Source: Streptomyces dysideae (GTDB taxonomy: Bacteria; Actinomycetota; Actinomycetes; Streptomycetales; Streptomycetaceae). Taken from it: DNA of 64,000 nt. Shown in pieces: positions 44,461 through 54,114 of this stretch; within the stretch, counting starts at the first letter, position 1, and each line of letters opens with the position of its first letter. The notes under the pieces were generated by a model. The model was not told the origin of the DNA, made no database searches, and saw only the letters and a list, made by a program, of their open reading frames with translations. The position numbers and the translations under genes were made by a program. The stretch covers positions 79,057 to 143,056 of the forward strand of contig NZ_KQ949080.1 of the NCBI RefSeq assembly GCF_001514305.1, given 5' to 3'.

Positions 44461-47400
44461 ATGAGGGATACGGCACAAACGGGCCGGTCAGCCCGATGGA
44501 GACGGAAGACCGCACTGGCTTCCGGAGTCGTCTTGATCGCCACACTGCTCCAAGGGGTCGCCAGCCCCGAGAACGCGGGAGCCAGGGCGGACGACGGGCG
44601 GGGTCGGCCGGCTCTGCCGAAGGCGGAGCGGCCCGTGGCCGGCTCCGCGACCAAGAAGGTGAGGCCCCGCACGGTGGAGCGCGGACCGCGGACCCCGCGG
44701 ACCGCTCCCAAGGCCCAGTGGCCCGGGGCGGGTTCGGGCCATGTGAGGCTCGCCGGGACGCCGACGGGCGCGAAGATCGCGAAAGGCACGAAGAGCCCTG
44801 CGCTGGTGAAGGCCGGGAAACTGCCGGTCTCCATCGGCGCGGCCAAGTCGCGCGGCGCCGTCGGCGCCGTGCAGGTCGAGCTGGCCGGGCGCAAGCAGAC
44901 TCAGCGGGCCTCGATCGACGGCCTGCTCATGAAGCTCACCCCCGAGCGCAAGAACTTCACCGACGGCGCCGCCCAAGTACGCGTGGACTACCGCGACATC
45001 GCACAGGCGTACGGCGGCGGTTACGGCGCCCGGCTCACGCTGGTGCGGCTGCCGGCCTGCGTCCTGAAGACGCCGGAGCTGGCCAAGTGCCGTACCCGGA
45101 CGCCCGTCGAGACTGTGAACGACACCGAGACCGGCACCGTCACCGCCCCCTCCGTACGGCTCGGCACCGCGCAGCCGACCGTGCTCGCCGCGATGGCGGA
45201 CGACGGCGCGGCCACCGGCGACTACAAGGCGACCACGCTCGCCCCGTCCGCGACCTGGCAGACCAACCTCAACACCGGTGACTTCGCCTGGTCCTACGGC
45301 ATGGGCGTCCCCGAGGTGCCCGGCGGACTGAAGCCGAGCATCGGCATCGGCTACTCCTCCGGCTCGGTCGACGGCCGCACCAGCGAGACCAACAACCAGT
45401 CCTCCTGGATCGGCAGCGGCTTCGACATGTGGCCGGGCTACATCGAGCGCCGCTACAAGCCGTGCGCCGACGACGGGGTCGAGAACAGCGACGGCCTAAA
45501 GCCCGGCGACCTGTGCTGGGGCTACGACAACGCCTTCATCAGCTTCAACGGCAAGGGCGGCGAGCTCGTTCCCACCGGCACGGCCAACGAGTTCAAACTC
45601 CGCCTGGACGACGGCACCCGCATCGCGCGGCTGACCTCCACCAACCGCGGCAACGGCGACGACAACGGCGAGTACTGGCGGCTCACCGACCCCGACGGCG
45701 TGCGTTACTACTTCGGCTACCACCGGCTGCCCGGCTGGGCCGACGGCAAGAAGACCACGGACTCCGCCTGGACCACCCCCGTCTTCGGCGACGACACGAA
45801 CGAGCCGTGCCACGCGACCACCTTCGCCGACTCCTGGTGCCAGCAGGCCTGGCGCTGGAACCTCGACTACGTCGTCGACCCGCGCGGCAACGCCGTCGCG
45901 TACTACTACACCCAGGAGAAGAACTCCTACGGCCGCAACCTGAAGGCCACCGACGACACCCGCTACATCCGCGGCGGCCACCTCGACGAGATCCAGTACG
46001 GCCTCAAGTCGTCGTCCATGTACGGCACGCCGGCGCTCGCGAAGGTCGTCTTCACCAACGCCGAGCGCTGCCTGCCGAACGCCCAGACCACCTGCTCGTC
46101 CATCAGCACGGACTCCGCGTACTGGTACGACACTCCCTGGGACCTCAACTGCGCCGAGGGCACAGACTGCGACCAGGGCCGCCTCTCGCCCACTTTCTGG
46201 ACGCGCAAGCGCCTCACCGACGTGACCACGCAGGTCCTCGACTCCGCCGGCGCATACCAGAACGTCGACTCCTGGAAGCTGACCCACCGCTGGGGCATGG
46301 CGGACATCGACTACCAGCTACTGCTCGACTCGGTCCAGCACACCGGCCACACCGCCACGCCCGCGATCACTCTGCCGAAAACCACCTTCAGCTACACCCA
46401 ACTGGAGAACCGGCTCGACAAGACCGGTGACGGCTTCGCCCCGTTCATCAAGTCCCGGCTGTCCACGATCGCCGACGAGTACGGCGGCCAGATCGACGTC
46501 AACTACTCGGCGCCCGCCTGCGACTGGGCCGCGCTGCCCACCCCGCAGACCAACACCACGCGCTGCTTCCCGCAGCACATCGGCGGCAGCTCCACAGAGG
46601 ACCCCGAGCGCCACTGGTTCAACAAGTACGTCGTCAAGTCCGTCACCGCCACCGACCGCACCGGTGGCGCGCCCGACCAGGTCACCGCGTACGAGTACCT
46701 GGGCCCGGCCGCCTGGCACTACGACGATGACGACGGTCTGACCAAGGAGAAATTCAAGACCTGGTCCCAGTGGCGCGGCTACGGGCACGTGCGCGTCAAG
46801 ACCGGCGGCCAGGGCGGCGACGCGGCCATGAAGTCGCAGAGCGACTCGTACTTCCTTCGCGGCATGGACGGCGACCGCGAAACCTCGACCGGCGGCACCA
46901 AGAACGTCACCTTCACCCTCGGCGAAGGCGAAGGCGACCCAATCACCGATCATGAGGCCTTCGCCGGCACCGCCTACAAGACGGTCGGCTACTCCGGCAA
47001 CGGCGGGCGGGTCCTCACCAAGACGGTGAACCGTCCCTGGTACCACCAGACCGCGAAGAAGACCCGCGACTGGGGCACGGTCACCGCCAACTTCACCGGC
47101 ATCGGACACACCAAATCGTGGACGTCCCTGGACGACGGGGCGGGAACGTCCTGGCGGACCACCTCTACTTCCACCTCGTACGACACGGTGGCGGGCCGGG
47201 TCACTGAGGTCAACGACTTCGGCGACAACTCCACCGCGGCGGACAACCGCTGCACCCGCACCACCTACGCCACCAACAGCACCGTCAACATCCTCAACCT
47301 GCCCGAGCGGGTCGAGACGGTCGCCAAGTCCTGCGCCGACCCCGTCGACCGTGCCAAGGACGTCATCTCCGACGTTCGCTCGGCCTACGACGGAGGCGCC

Positions 47401-50400
47401 TACGGCGCGGCCCCGACCAAGGGCGACGCCACGGCCACGGCCCTGCTGAAGAAGCACGACGGCACCACGGCCACCTACCTGGAGTCCGGAGCCACCTTCG
47501 ACTCCTACGGACGGGTGCTCACCAGCACCGACCTGACGGCGACCGTCACGGTGACGGGCACGTCCGCGCCCGTGCGGACCCCGCGCACCGACGGCCGTAC
47601 CACCACCACAGAGCGCACACCGACCACCGGATTCGTCACGAAGACGACGACGACCACACCGCCGGCGAAGGCCGGGGATGCGACCACGGCCCTGGGCAGC
47701 TCCGCCACCCACGATCTGCTGCGCGGGCTGCCGCTGACCCAGACCGATGCCAACGGGAAGGTCACAACCTTCACCTATGACGCGCTCGGCCGGTCCAAGA
47801 AGGTCTGGCTCGCCGACTGGCAGACCACGCTTACACCCAGCTACGAGTTCGACTACCTGGTCACCGACGGCCAGCCGGTCGCCGTCGTCACGAAGGGACT
47901 CGGCACCAACGGCACCCAGGTCGCCTCGTACACCCTTTACGACGGGTTCCTGAGGGAGCGCCAGACTCAGGTTCCAGGGCCGGCCGGCGGACGGCTCCTG
48001 TCGGACGCCTTCTACGACGAGCGCGGACTGACCGCCAAGACCTTCGCGCCCTACTACTCCACGGGCGCGCCCTCACAGACGCTCTTCAAGCCCGCTGACG
48101 CGCTCTCCGTCGAGACACAGACCCGCACCACTTTCGACGGCATGGGCCGCCCGACCGTGACCGAGCAGATCGCGGGCAACGGCGACGGCGGCACGGTGCT
48201 GGGCACCACCCGCAGCATCTACGGCGGCGACCGCACCACGGTCATCCCCCCGGAGGGCGGCACCGCGACCACCACCGTCACCGACGCCCGCGGGCAGACG
48301 ACCGAACTGCGCCAGCACCACGCACGGTCCGCGGACGCCGCGTACGACACCACCCGCTACGACTACACCCCGCGCGGCGAGCTGGCGAAGCTGACCGACC
48401 TGGCCGGCAACAGCTGGACCTACACCTACGACCTGCTCGGCCGTCTCACGGACACGACCGACCCGGACAAGGGCGCCGGCTCCAGCACGTACGACGACCA
48501 CGGTCAGCTCACCTCCGTCTCCGACGACCGGAACACGGACCTTTACCACGTCTGCGACGGCCTCGGCCGGCAAACCGAGTTGCGGGAGAACAGCGCCACC
48601 GGGACACTCCGCGCCAAATGGGTCTACGACACCATCAGCGGTGCGAAGGGCCACCTGGCCGAGTCCACGCGATACGTCGGCGGCAACGCATACACCAGCA
48701 AGGTCGTCGCCTACGACCGGCTGTACCGGGTTCTCCGCTCGACCGTGACGATCCCCACGAGCGAGGGCGCACTCGCCGGCACATATCTGTCGGCCACCGC
48801 CTACAACGTGGACGGCTCGGTGCGCTCGACCGGATTCCCGGCCGCAGGCGCACTGTCCGCCACCACAGTGGCGTTCACCTACGAGGCCCAGACCTACCGG
48901 CCGATCGCGCTCAGCGGCAGCCAGGGCCTGGACGCCACCGTCAACTACAGCCTCACCGGGAAGCCGCTGCAGTACGAACTCTCCAACAACAGCGGCAAGA
49001 AGGTCTGGGCGACCAACACCTACGAATGGGGCACCCAGCGCCTGGCCACCTCCCGGGTGGACCGCGAGAACGTGGCGGGCGTCGACCGCAACAACACATA
49101 CCGCTACGACCAGGCGGGCAACGTCCTCTCCGTCTCGGACGTCTCCCGTTCCGGCACCGACACGCAGTGCTTCGACTACGACTACCTGCGCCGGATGACC
49201 ACGGCCTGGACCCAGGCCACCACCACCTGCGCAACGGCCCCCACCGGGCAGACGGTCAGCGGCCCTGCGCCGTACTGGCACTCGTACACGTACGACAAGG
49301 TGGGCAACCGGCGTACCGAGACCCTGCACGACATCACCGGTGACGCGGCGAAGAACACCGTGCGTACCTACGCATACCCGGAGCCGGGCGCGCCACGTCC
49401 GCACGGTGTGACCTCCGTGACCCAGACCGGGCCCGGCGGCACCGCGCAGGACTCCTACGGCTACGACGTGGTCGGCAACACCGAGACCCGCACCCTCGCG
49501 GGCACGACCCAGGATCTCGACTGGGACGCCGAAGGCCACCTGGTCAAAGTGACCAAGCCAGTCGAGGGCAAGGCGGACGAGGTCACCGAATACCTCTACG
49601 ACACCGGAGGCAATCGCCTCATCGCCCGTACCCCGACGGAGTCCACGCTCTACCTGGGCACCACGCAGATCACCGTGGCCAAGGGCAGCAACACCCCCAA
49701 GGCCACCCGCACCCTAGATCTCGGCGGCGGCCACCAGGCGGTGATCGACGACGACGGCTCAGTTGCCTTCACCCTCGCCGACCACCAGGGCTCGGGTCAG
49801 CTGGCGATCGAGGCCGCGGACCAGCAGCTGACCCAGCGTCGCACGCTTCCGTTCGGCGACATCCGCGGCACCCGGCCCAGCAACTGGCCCGGCACAGCCG
49901 GATTCCTAGGCGGGACGGACGACTCCGAGTCCACCGGACTGCAGCACATCGGCGCACGCGAGTACGACCCGGCGACCGGCCGGTTCATCTCCGTCGACCC
50001 GCTCCTCAACCCGAGCGACCCACAGGCGTTCAACGCCTACGCCTACAGCAACAACAACCCGCTCACGTTCAGCGATCCCAGCGGTCTTGGTTGCATCCAC
50101 GGGGCACCCGGTGGCGGAGCGGACGGCATCTGCGCGGGCGTCCCGGGTGACACCGACGGAGTGATCAACGGCACCTCCAACAACTGCCCGGGGTCAGATG
50201 CTTCCTGCAACGAGGCCGCTGGCGAGATGGCCGATGAGGCCAGGAGAAACGGCACCTACGGCAAGAAGCCGGTCATCATCCAGTCCAAGGGCGACTCGAT
50301 CACCATCCAGGGCACCTACATCCCGACCCAGGCCGAACTCGCCGAGACCTTCCCCTACTACCACGAGCAACTGGACTACCAGCACAACCTGCAGAGCTGG

Positions 50401-51399
50401 GCCAAGTCGGAGTGCAGCCTGGGCGCTGCAGATCCCGATTTCTGCACGGCGGTCGGACAGCTTGGCTGGTTCGGCGACCAGAACGGCCCCGGAATTCTCG
50501 AGGTACTGGGCGTCGACGACTACGTCGGATGCGCCAAGGGATCCGGCAGCGCCTGCAAGGCGGCGGCCATCGACGTGGGTATCGCAGTCGTCACCGGTGG
50601 CATCGGTAAGGCCGCAAAGGTCATCTTCAAGAGCATCAAGGCAGGGACCAAGAAGGTCCCCAACTGCCTGGTGAATCACAGCTTCACGCCGGGCACACAG
50701 GTCCTGATGGCGGACGGTTCGACCAAGCCCATCGAAGAGGTGCGCATCGGCGACAAGATCGTTGTCACCGACCCGTCGACCGGTGAGACCGCCATACGCG
50801 CGGTCGTCGCCACCATCGTGACCGAGGACGACAAGCAATTCGTCGACCTCACCGTCACACAGGAACACGCCCGGGGCACGGCCAAGCTGACGTCCACCAC
50901 GACGCACCCGTTCTGGTCGCCGTCCGAGGGCGCCTGGGTGGATGCCGGGGAGCTGAAACCCGGCATGACCCTGCGCACTGTCGATGGCAGCACGGTTCGG
51001 ATCGAGAGCACGCGTCCGTTCCAGAAGCGGCAGCGAACGCACGATCTCACGATCAATGACACCCACACGTACTATGTGCTGGCGGGCGAGACGCCGGTTC
51101 TCGTGCATAATGCGGGAGGGAGCGACGATCCGGGCTCCTTCTCCGGCACGGTATTCCGGGATGGAAAGTACCGGTTCCAGATCTATTCCAACGATCACGG
51201 TCCCGCACACGGGCACTTGATCGGGCCGGGAATCAAGGGAGACGGTATACAGATCGGACAGAATGGTAAGCCGCTCGACCCCAAGATTCAGCTGAGCAAG
51301 GATCAGCAGCGCGTCATCGACAACAACCTGCAGGAAGTTCGAAAGGCCATCAGGAAGAGCATGGCCGCTTATCGATTGGCTGGCGGCATTGGATGCTAG
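44461..51399 (+). CDS. RHS-repeat polymorphic toxin with HINT peptidase and DUF4160-like tip
   Basis: A 2312-residue exported protein. Residues 1-40 are a signal peptide (ALASGVVLIATLLQGVAS). Then comes a SpvB/TcdB-like N-terminal region (SIGIGYSSGSVDGRTSETNN, about 390), many YD/RHS repeats (YDALGRSKKVW, YDLLGRLTDTTDPD, YDQAGNVLSV), and the RHS core GLQHIGAREYDPATGRFISV to DPSGLG (about 1820-1875), where the shell closes. A HINT autoprotease follows (about 2069-2218: Cys in NCLVNHSFTPGTQVLMADG, block THPFW, end TYYVLAGETPVLVHNA). Cleavage after VHN would free a tip of about 93 residues. That tip reads YRFQIYSNDHGPAHGHLIGP and resembles DUF4160 proteins. The tip is near 54 percent GC against about 70 for the shell. 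SD GAGGGG precedes ATG 44461. Confidence 0.88.
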   Translation: MRDTAQTGRSARWRRKTALASGVVLIATLLQGVASPENAGARADDGRGRPALPKAERPVAGSATKKVRPRTVERGPRTPRTAPKAQWPGAGSGHVRLAGTPTGAKIAKGTKSPALVKAGKLPVSIGAAKSRGAVGAVQVELAGRKQTQRASIDGLLMKLTPERKNFTDGAAQVRVDYRDIAQAYGGGYGARLTLVRLPACVLKTPELAKCRTRTPVETVNDTETGTVTAPSVRLGTAQPTVLAAMADDGAATGDYKATTLAPSATWQTNLNTGDFAWSYGMGVPEVPGGLKPSIGIGYSSGSVDGRTSETNNQSSWIGSGFDMWPGYIERRYKPCADDGVENSDGLKPGDLCWGYDNAFISFNGKGGELVPTGTANEFKLRLDDGTRIARLTSTNRGNGDDNGEYWRLTDPDGVRYYFGYHRLPGWADGKKTTDSAWTTPVFGDDTNEPCHATTFADSWCQQAWRWNLDYVVDPRGNAVAYYYTQEKNSYGRNLKATDDTRYIRGGHLDEIQYGLKSSSMYGTPALAKVVFTNAERCLPNAQTTCSSISTDSAYWYDTPWDLNCAEGTDCDQGRLSPTFWTRKRLTDVTTQVLDSAGAYQNVDSWKLTHRWGMADIDYQLLLDSVQHTGHTATPAITLPKTTFSYTQLENRLDKTGDGFAPFIKSRLSTIADEYGGQIDVNYSAPACDWAALPTPQTNTTRCFPQHIGGSSTEDPERHWFNKYVVKSVTATDRTGGAPDQVTAYEYLGPAAWHYDDDDGLTKEKFKTWSQWRGYGHVRVKTGGQGGDAAMKSQSDSYFLRGMDGDRETSTGGTKNVTFTLGEGEGDPITDHEAFAGTAYKTVGYSGNGGRVLTKTVNRPWYHQTAKKTRDWGTVTANFTGIGHTKSWTSLDDGAGTSWRTTSTSTSYDTVAGRVTEVNDFGDNSTAADNRCTRTTYATNSTVNILNLPERVETVAKSCADPVDRAKDVISDVRSAYDGGAYGAAPTKGDATATALLKKHDGTTATYLESGATFDSYGRVLTSTDLTATVTVTGTSAPVRTPRTDGRTTTTERTPTTGFVTKTTTTTPPAKAGDATTALGSSATHDLLRGLPLTQTDANGKVTTFTYDALGRSKKVWLADWQTTLTPSYEFDYLVTDGQPVAVVTKGLGTNGTQVASYTLYDGFLRERQTQVPGPAGGRLLSDAFYDERGLTAKTFAPYYSTGAPSQTLFKPADALSVETQTRTTFDGMGRPTVTEQIAGNGDGGTVLGTTRSIYGGDRTTVIPPEGGTATTTVTDARGQTTELRQHHARSADAAYDTTRYDYTPRGELAKLTDLAGNSWTYTYDLLGRLTDTTDPDKGAGSSTYDDHGQLTSVSDDRNTDLYHVCDGLGRQTELRENSATGTLRAKWVYDTISGAKGHLAESTRYVGGNAYTSKVVAYDRLYRVLRSTVTIPTSEGALAGTYLSATAYNVDGSVRSTGFPAAGALSATTVAFTYEAQTYRPIALSGSQGLDATVNYSLTGKPLQYELSNNSGKKVWATNTYEWGTQRLATSRVDRENVAGVDRNNTYRYDQAGNVLSVSDVSRSGTDTQCFDYDYLRRMTTAWTQATTTCATAPTGQTVSGPAPYWHSYTYDKVGNRRTETLHDITGDAAKNTVRTYAYPEPGAPRPHGVTSVTQTGPGGTAQDSYGYDVVGNTETRTLAGTTQDLDWDAEGHLVKVTKPVEGKADEVTEYLYDTGGNRLIARTPTESTLYLGTTQITVAKGSNTPKATRTLDLGGGHQAVIDDDGSVAFTLADHQGSGQLAIEAADQQLTQRRTLPFGDIRGTRPSNWPGTAGFLGGTDDSESTGLQHIGAREYDPATGRFISVDPLLNPSDPQAFNAYAYSNNNPLTFSDPSGLGCIHGAPGGGADGICAGVPGDTDGVINGTSNNCPGSDASCNEAAGEMADEARRNGTYGKKPVIIQSKGDSITIQGTYIPTQAELAETFPYYHEQLDYQHNLQSWAKSECSLGAADPDFCTAVGQLGWFGDQNGPGILEVLGVDDYVGCAKGSGSACKAAAIDVGIAVVTGGIGKAAKVIFKSIKAGTKKVPNCLVNHSFTPGTQVLMADGSTKPIEEVRIGDKIVVTDPSTGETAIRAVVATIVTEDDKQFVDLTVTQEHARGTAKLTSTTTHPFWSPSEGAWVDAGELKPGMTLRTVDGSTVRIESTRPFQKRQRTHDLTINDTHTYYVLAGETPVLVHNAGGSDDPGSFSGTVFRDGKYRFQIYSNDHGPAHGHLIGPGIKGDGIQIGQNGKPLDPKIQLSKDQQRVIDNNLQEVRKAIRKSMAAYRLAGGIGC

Positions 51400-51901
51400 T
51401 TTCTCGGACTTCGAGTCCGTCGTCCTGGAACTTGCCCGTCACTCCGGCAGCGAGACCGTCGACCTGTCCAGCGGGCATGCCCGCTGGGACGTATACCGGC
51501 GCGCTATGGATTCACCGGCCCAATGGGGCCCGCTGCTGGAGATCGCTGGGCTGGAACCTGACCCGTCGATCGCCATGTCCGTAGTCCTGCAAATGTTGGA
51601 ACGGGTTCCCGAGGCCGAGAGGATTTCCTGGACCGAACGGATCTCGGCAGAAGACAAGCGTTCACTGGCCGACCTGCGCGTGCGTGAACTGCGGATTCTG
51701 GACGCCGTGAGCGGAGATGCGGGAACGGACTACGCTCCAACATTCGATGAGATTTCGGAATGGTCCGACTGGCTGCAACGTCGCGCTTCGGAAGGGTCGA
51801 CCTCGTCGACAGTTCTGGCGCAGTTGAGTCAATCCGGGCGCACCAGGCGGGTCAGGCATCTCTCCGCAGAGCGGCTGCGCATGCTGCGGCAGGCATCGTA
51901 A
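51389..51901 (+). CDS. Candidate immunity protein for the RHS toxin
   Basis: A 170-residue acidic, mostly helical protein with no signal peptide, membrane segment or known motif. Its first possible start (TTG 51389) lies inside the toxin gene, overlapping its end by 11 nt, and it is followed at once by a strong terminator, so toxin and this gene form a closed two-gene unit. Its codon bias is weaker than in the RHS shell, as for the toxin tip. This position, overlap and shared composition are what cognate immunity genes show. The immunity function is inferred only from position. Later in-frame starts are not obvious. Confidence 0.65.
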   Translation: MDASFSDFESVVLELARHSGSETVDLSSGHARWDVYRRAMDSPAQWGPLLEIAGLEPDPSIAMSVVLQMLERVPEAERISWTERISAEDKRSLADLRVRELRILDAVSGDAGTDYAPTFDEISEWSDWLQRRASEGSTSSTVLAQLSQSGRTRRVRHLSAERLRMLRQAS

Positions 51902-51917
51902 TCGCGGAGGTCTTCGC

Positions 51918-51953
51918 GAGCCCCGGCCCGGGGCAGATCCCGGGCCGGGGCTC
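51918..51953 (+). terminator. Terminator after the immunity gene
   Basis: GAGCCCCGGCCCGGG (51918-51932) pairs exactly with CCCGGGCCGGGGCTC (51939-51953) around a 6-nt loop, 17 nt after the stop. Confidence 0.85.
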
Positions 51954-51955
51954 GG

Positions 51956-52195
51956 GTGCCGGGTCGGGCTGCTCAAGGGGTGGCCGGACCCGGTTCGGAC
52001 GGCGGCAGTCGCAGAAGCACGAACCGGTGTCGATGGGCTGGTGTTGGAGCAGACCACCGCCACCAGGCCAAGGACGCAGCGGGCAAGGTGTGTCGGGAGA
52101 CGTCGAAGGGCCTGGAGTGGTACGCCGACGCCGACGAACACGGAGACTTCATGGCAGGCAAGCACAAGGGCAAGACCGGAAAGATCAACCCCTGA
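51956..52195 (+). pseudogene. Possible displaced toxin/immunity module remnant
   Basis: Between the terminator and the lipoprotein gene one frame ends AKDAAGKVCRETSKGLEWYA followed by DADEHGDFMAGKHKGKTGKINP and a stop. This looks like real protein text, but the 5' half of the frame (Arg/Ser-rich) does not. It may be the tail of an older RHS tip left behind when the present tip was swapped in, as is common in polymorphic toxin loci. The evidence is thin. The remaining bases 52196-52274 hold nothing recognisable. Confidence 0.3.
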
Positions 52196-52284
52196 AAGAA
52201 AGTTCCTGAAGGGCGGGCAGCCAGCGGCAAGGAACCTGACGTGCACCCAACAATTTGGGGCGAAGCGGCTTTTGTGGAGGGTTT

Positions 52285-53013
52285 GTGTTCAGTAGAGGTC
52301 CGGGTCCGGGTATTCCGGCCATGTCGGCGATCGGTCTGGTGGGGATCGCGATCCTCTCTCTGGTCGGCTGTTCCGGAGGAGGGGGATCCGAGGGGGCTGA
52401 AGTTGCGGTGGCCGAGAGATCTCCTGCGGAGGCTCCCGGAAAGACGCTCAATGTTCAGGAGCTGAAATCGCTTACGTTCACCGCGGGCGAGGTGCCGGGA
52501 GTCCGTGACGTGGCATCGGTGACCCCTTTTTCTGTAAGTGAGCCCACTCATCCACCGGTTTCTGTTGCGGCGTGTCGGTCGGTAGTGTATCCGCTACGCG
52601 CTAGCGGCTTGTCCGCCGCCGTGAACCAGAACTTCAATTGGGAAAATTTTTCGGGAGGCGATGTCACGCTCGCATCTTATGAAAACGATGGGGCGGAGCG
52701 GGTATTTCGAAGGCTTCGTGAGGAGTTGAAGGAATGCGAATCCTTCTCCTCCTTCTCTGCGGAGGTCTATGGCAAAAAGAACACGTTTGAAGTCAAGATG
52801 GAAGATGCTCCGAATGTTGGAGATGAGGCTCTTCGCTTCCGGGCCAATATCAAGATAGAGATGGGAGAGGGGGAAGGAGGTGACCTGTTGTCAAATAGAG
52901 AGTATATCTTTGTGTGGGTAGGGCGCACTGTTGTCGTATTCGATAAAATGGAATACGAAGAGAGGAAGCGAAATTTCCGCCTGACTCCGTCGAGAAGCTG
53001 GTTGATCGCTTGA
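52285..53013 (+). CDS. Low-GC secreted lipoprotein, unknown function
   Basis: A 242-residue lipoprotein. AIGLVGIAILSLVGC gives a signal peptide and lipobox with Cys29, followed by a Gly/Ser linker. The mature part alternates charged beta strands (NTFEVKMEDAPNVGDEALRF, EYIFVWVGRTVVVFDKMEYE) and has two Cys (AACRSVVYP and KECESF) that may form a disulfide. It recalls the sensor-like lipoproteins of actinomycetes but I cannot name a family. GC is about 45-53 percent over much of the gene, far below the neighbours, and A/T-ending codons are frequent, so it was probably acquired recently. GTG 52285 has GGAGG 4 nt upstream. Beside a toxin locus it could be an orphan immunity lipoprotein (inference). 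Confidence 0.75.
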   Translation: MFSRGPGPGIPAMSAIGLVGIAILSLVGCSGGGGSEGAEVAVAERSPAEAPGKTLNVQELKSLTFTAGEVPGVRDVASVTPFSVSEPTHPPVSVAACRSVVYPLRASGLSAAVNQNFNWENFSGGDVTLASYENDGAERVFRRLREELKECESFSSFSAEVYGKKNTFEVKMEDAPNVGDEALRFRANIKIEMGEGEGGDLLSNREYIFVWVGRTVVVFDKMEYEERKRNFRLTPSRSWLIA

Positions 53014-53054
53014 CCGAGGCTCAGCGCGCTGGAGGTTGAGATGACCTACGTGCC

Positions 53055-53258
53055 TCATTCTGGCGAGCCGTCGTGCGGACTCCGCAGGCCGGCTATCAAG
53101 GCGCCGAGTTGGCGTGGGTCAGTGGTGAGGATGGTTTGCGGTTCGTCGCTCTCGCGGAGCAGGACCGTTCCGTCGGAGGTGGCAGCGATATATACGCAGT
53201 CGGAGCCGTCCGGGCTGAACGTCGACTTCTGCCAGGTGGATGGGGATATGGCGGCCAC
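53055..53258 (-). CDS. DUF397 small regulatory protein
   Basis: A 67-residue protein with the DUF397 pattern: TWQKSTFSPDGSDCVYIAA, then VLLRESDEPQTILTTDPRQL and ALIAGL. In streptomycetes such proteins pair with an adjacent XRE-family regulator and modulate it, as in the whiJ and bldB-related loci. GTG 53258 follows the regulator stop by 4 nt on the same strand, so the two are translated together. Confidence 0.85.
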   Translation of the reverse strand: MAAISPSTWQKSTFSPDGSDCVYIAATSDGTVLLRESDEPQTILTTDPRQLGALIAGLRSPHDGSPE

Positions 53259-53262
53259 TGTT

Positions 53263-54114
53263 TCACAGGCTCCGGATGATGTTGGTGATGAGGTGGCGTG
53301 AGGCCGAGGGTTCGAGGGCGACGGCCTCCATGCGGTCGAGGATAGTGCGGTACTTGGTCAACTGAGCCTGGGCGTCCAGGAAGTCGCAGCCGTGGTGGGT
53401 GTCGAGTTGCACGGTGTCGAGGTGCGGGGTCGTGCCGTGCACGTAGTTGATCGTCTGCCCGTTTCCGGGGAATCCGGAGCAGCTGTAGGGGATGATGCGG
53501 ATGGTGATGTGGTCCTCTTCGTTCAGGTCGAGCAGGTGGCTGAGCTGAGCTCGGGCGATGTTCGGGCCGCCGTACTGGATGTGCAGGGCGGCTTCGTGGA
53601 GCAGCGCGGTGTACGGCGGGGGGTTGTCGCGGTGCAGGGCCGTCTGGCGCTTGATGCGGTGCGAGAGGCGGTGCTCGATCTCGTGGGGGCGGAAGGTGGG
53701 GACCGCCTCGCGCAGCATGGCGCGGGTGTGGTCCGGGGTCTGGAGCAGCGCCGGGATATGGATGGCCAGGGCGACCCTCAACGCCGTGGCGTGGTACTCC
53801 AGTTCGGCGAGGTCGATGAGGTCGGGCGGCAAGTGGTCGCGGTACTCGTCCCACCACCCTCGTACGCGCCGTCCTGTCATGGCGGCCAGGGCTCCCACGT
53901 GTGAGTCGTCCGGGCAGGTGTAGGTGAGGGCGATGGCGTGCACGCGGTCGGCGCTCACGGGGTATCGGCCGGCCTCGATCATGCTGAGCCGTGCCTGTTG
54001 CAGGCCCAGCCGCTGGGCCGCCTCGGTCGAGGTCAGCCCGGCGTGTTCGCGGAGTTTGCGCAGCTCGGTGCCGAGCCGTCGCTGACGCAGGGTGGGGCTG
54101 TTGGTGGGCGGCAC
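53263..54114 (-). CDS. XRE-family regulator with DUF5753 domain
   Basis: A 283-residue regulator. The N-terminal HTH_31-type helix-turn-helix reads LGTELRKLREHAGLTSTEAA and QRLGLQQARLSMIEAGRYPV. The rest is the DUF5753 domain (YHATALRVALAIHIPALLQT, YGGPNIARAQLSHLLDLNEE, HGCDFLDAQAQLTKYRTILD) found only in this actinobacterial class. I chose GTG 54114, with GGAAGG just upstream. It is divergent from the ATPase gene, and the intergenic 54115-54353 should hold both promoters. These triads affect development or antibiotic production in known cases. Confidence 0.88.
   Translation of the reverse strand: MPPTNSPTLRQRRLGTELRKLREHAGLTSTEAAQRLGLQQARLSMIEAGRYPVSADRVHAIALTYTCPDDSHVGALAAMTGRRVRGWWDEYRDHLPPDLIDLAELEYHATALRVALAIHIPALLQTPDHTRAMLREAVPTFRPHEIEHRLSHRIKRQTALHRDNPPPYTALLHEAALHIQYGGPNIARAQLSHLLDLNEEDHITIRIIPYSCSGFPGNGQTINYVHGTTPHLDTVQLDTHHGCDFLDAQAQLTKYRTILDRMEAVALEPSASRHLITNIIRSL

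Noticed and set aside
53041..53301. 86-residue plus-strand ORF after the lipoprotein
   Set aside because: It is antisense to the DUF397 gene, which has a clear family pattern.
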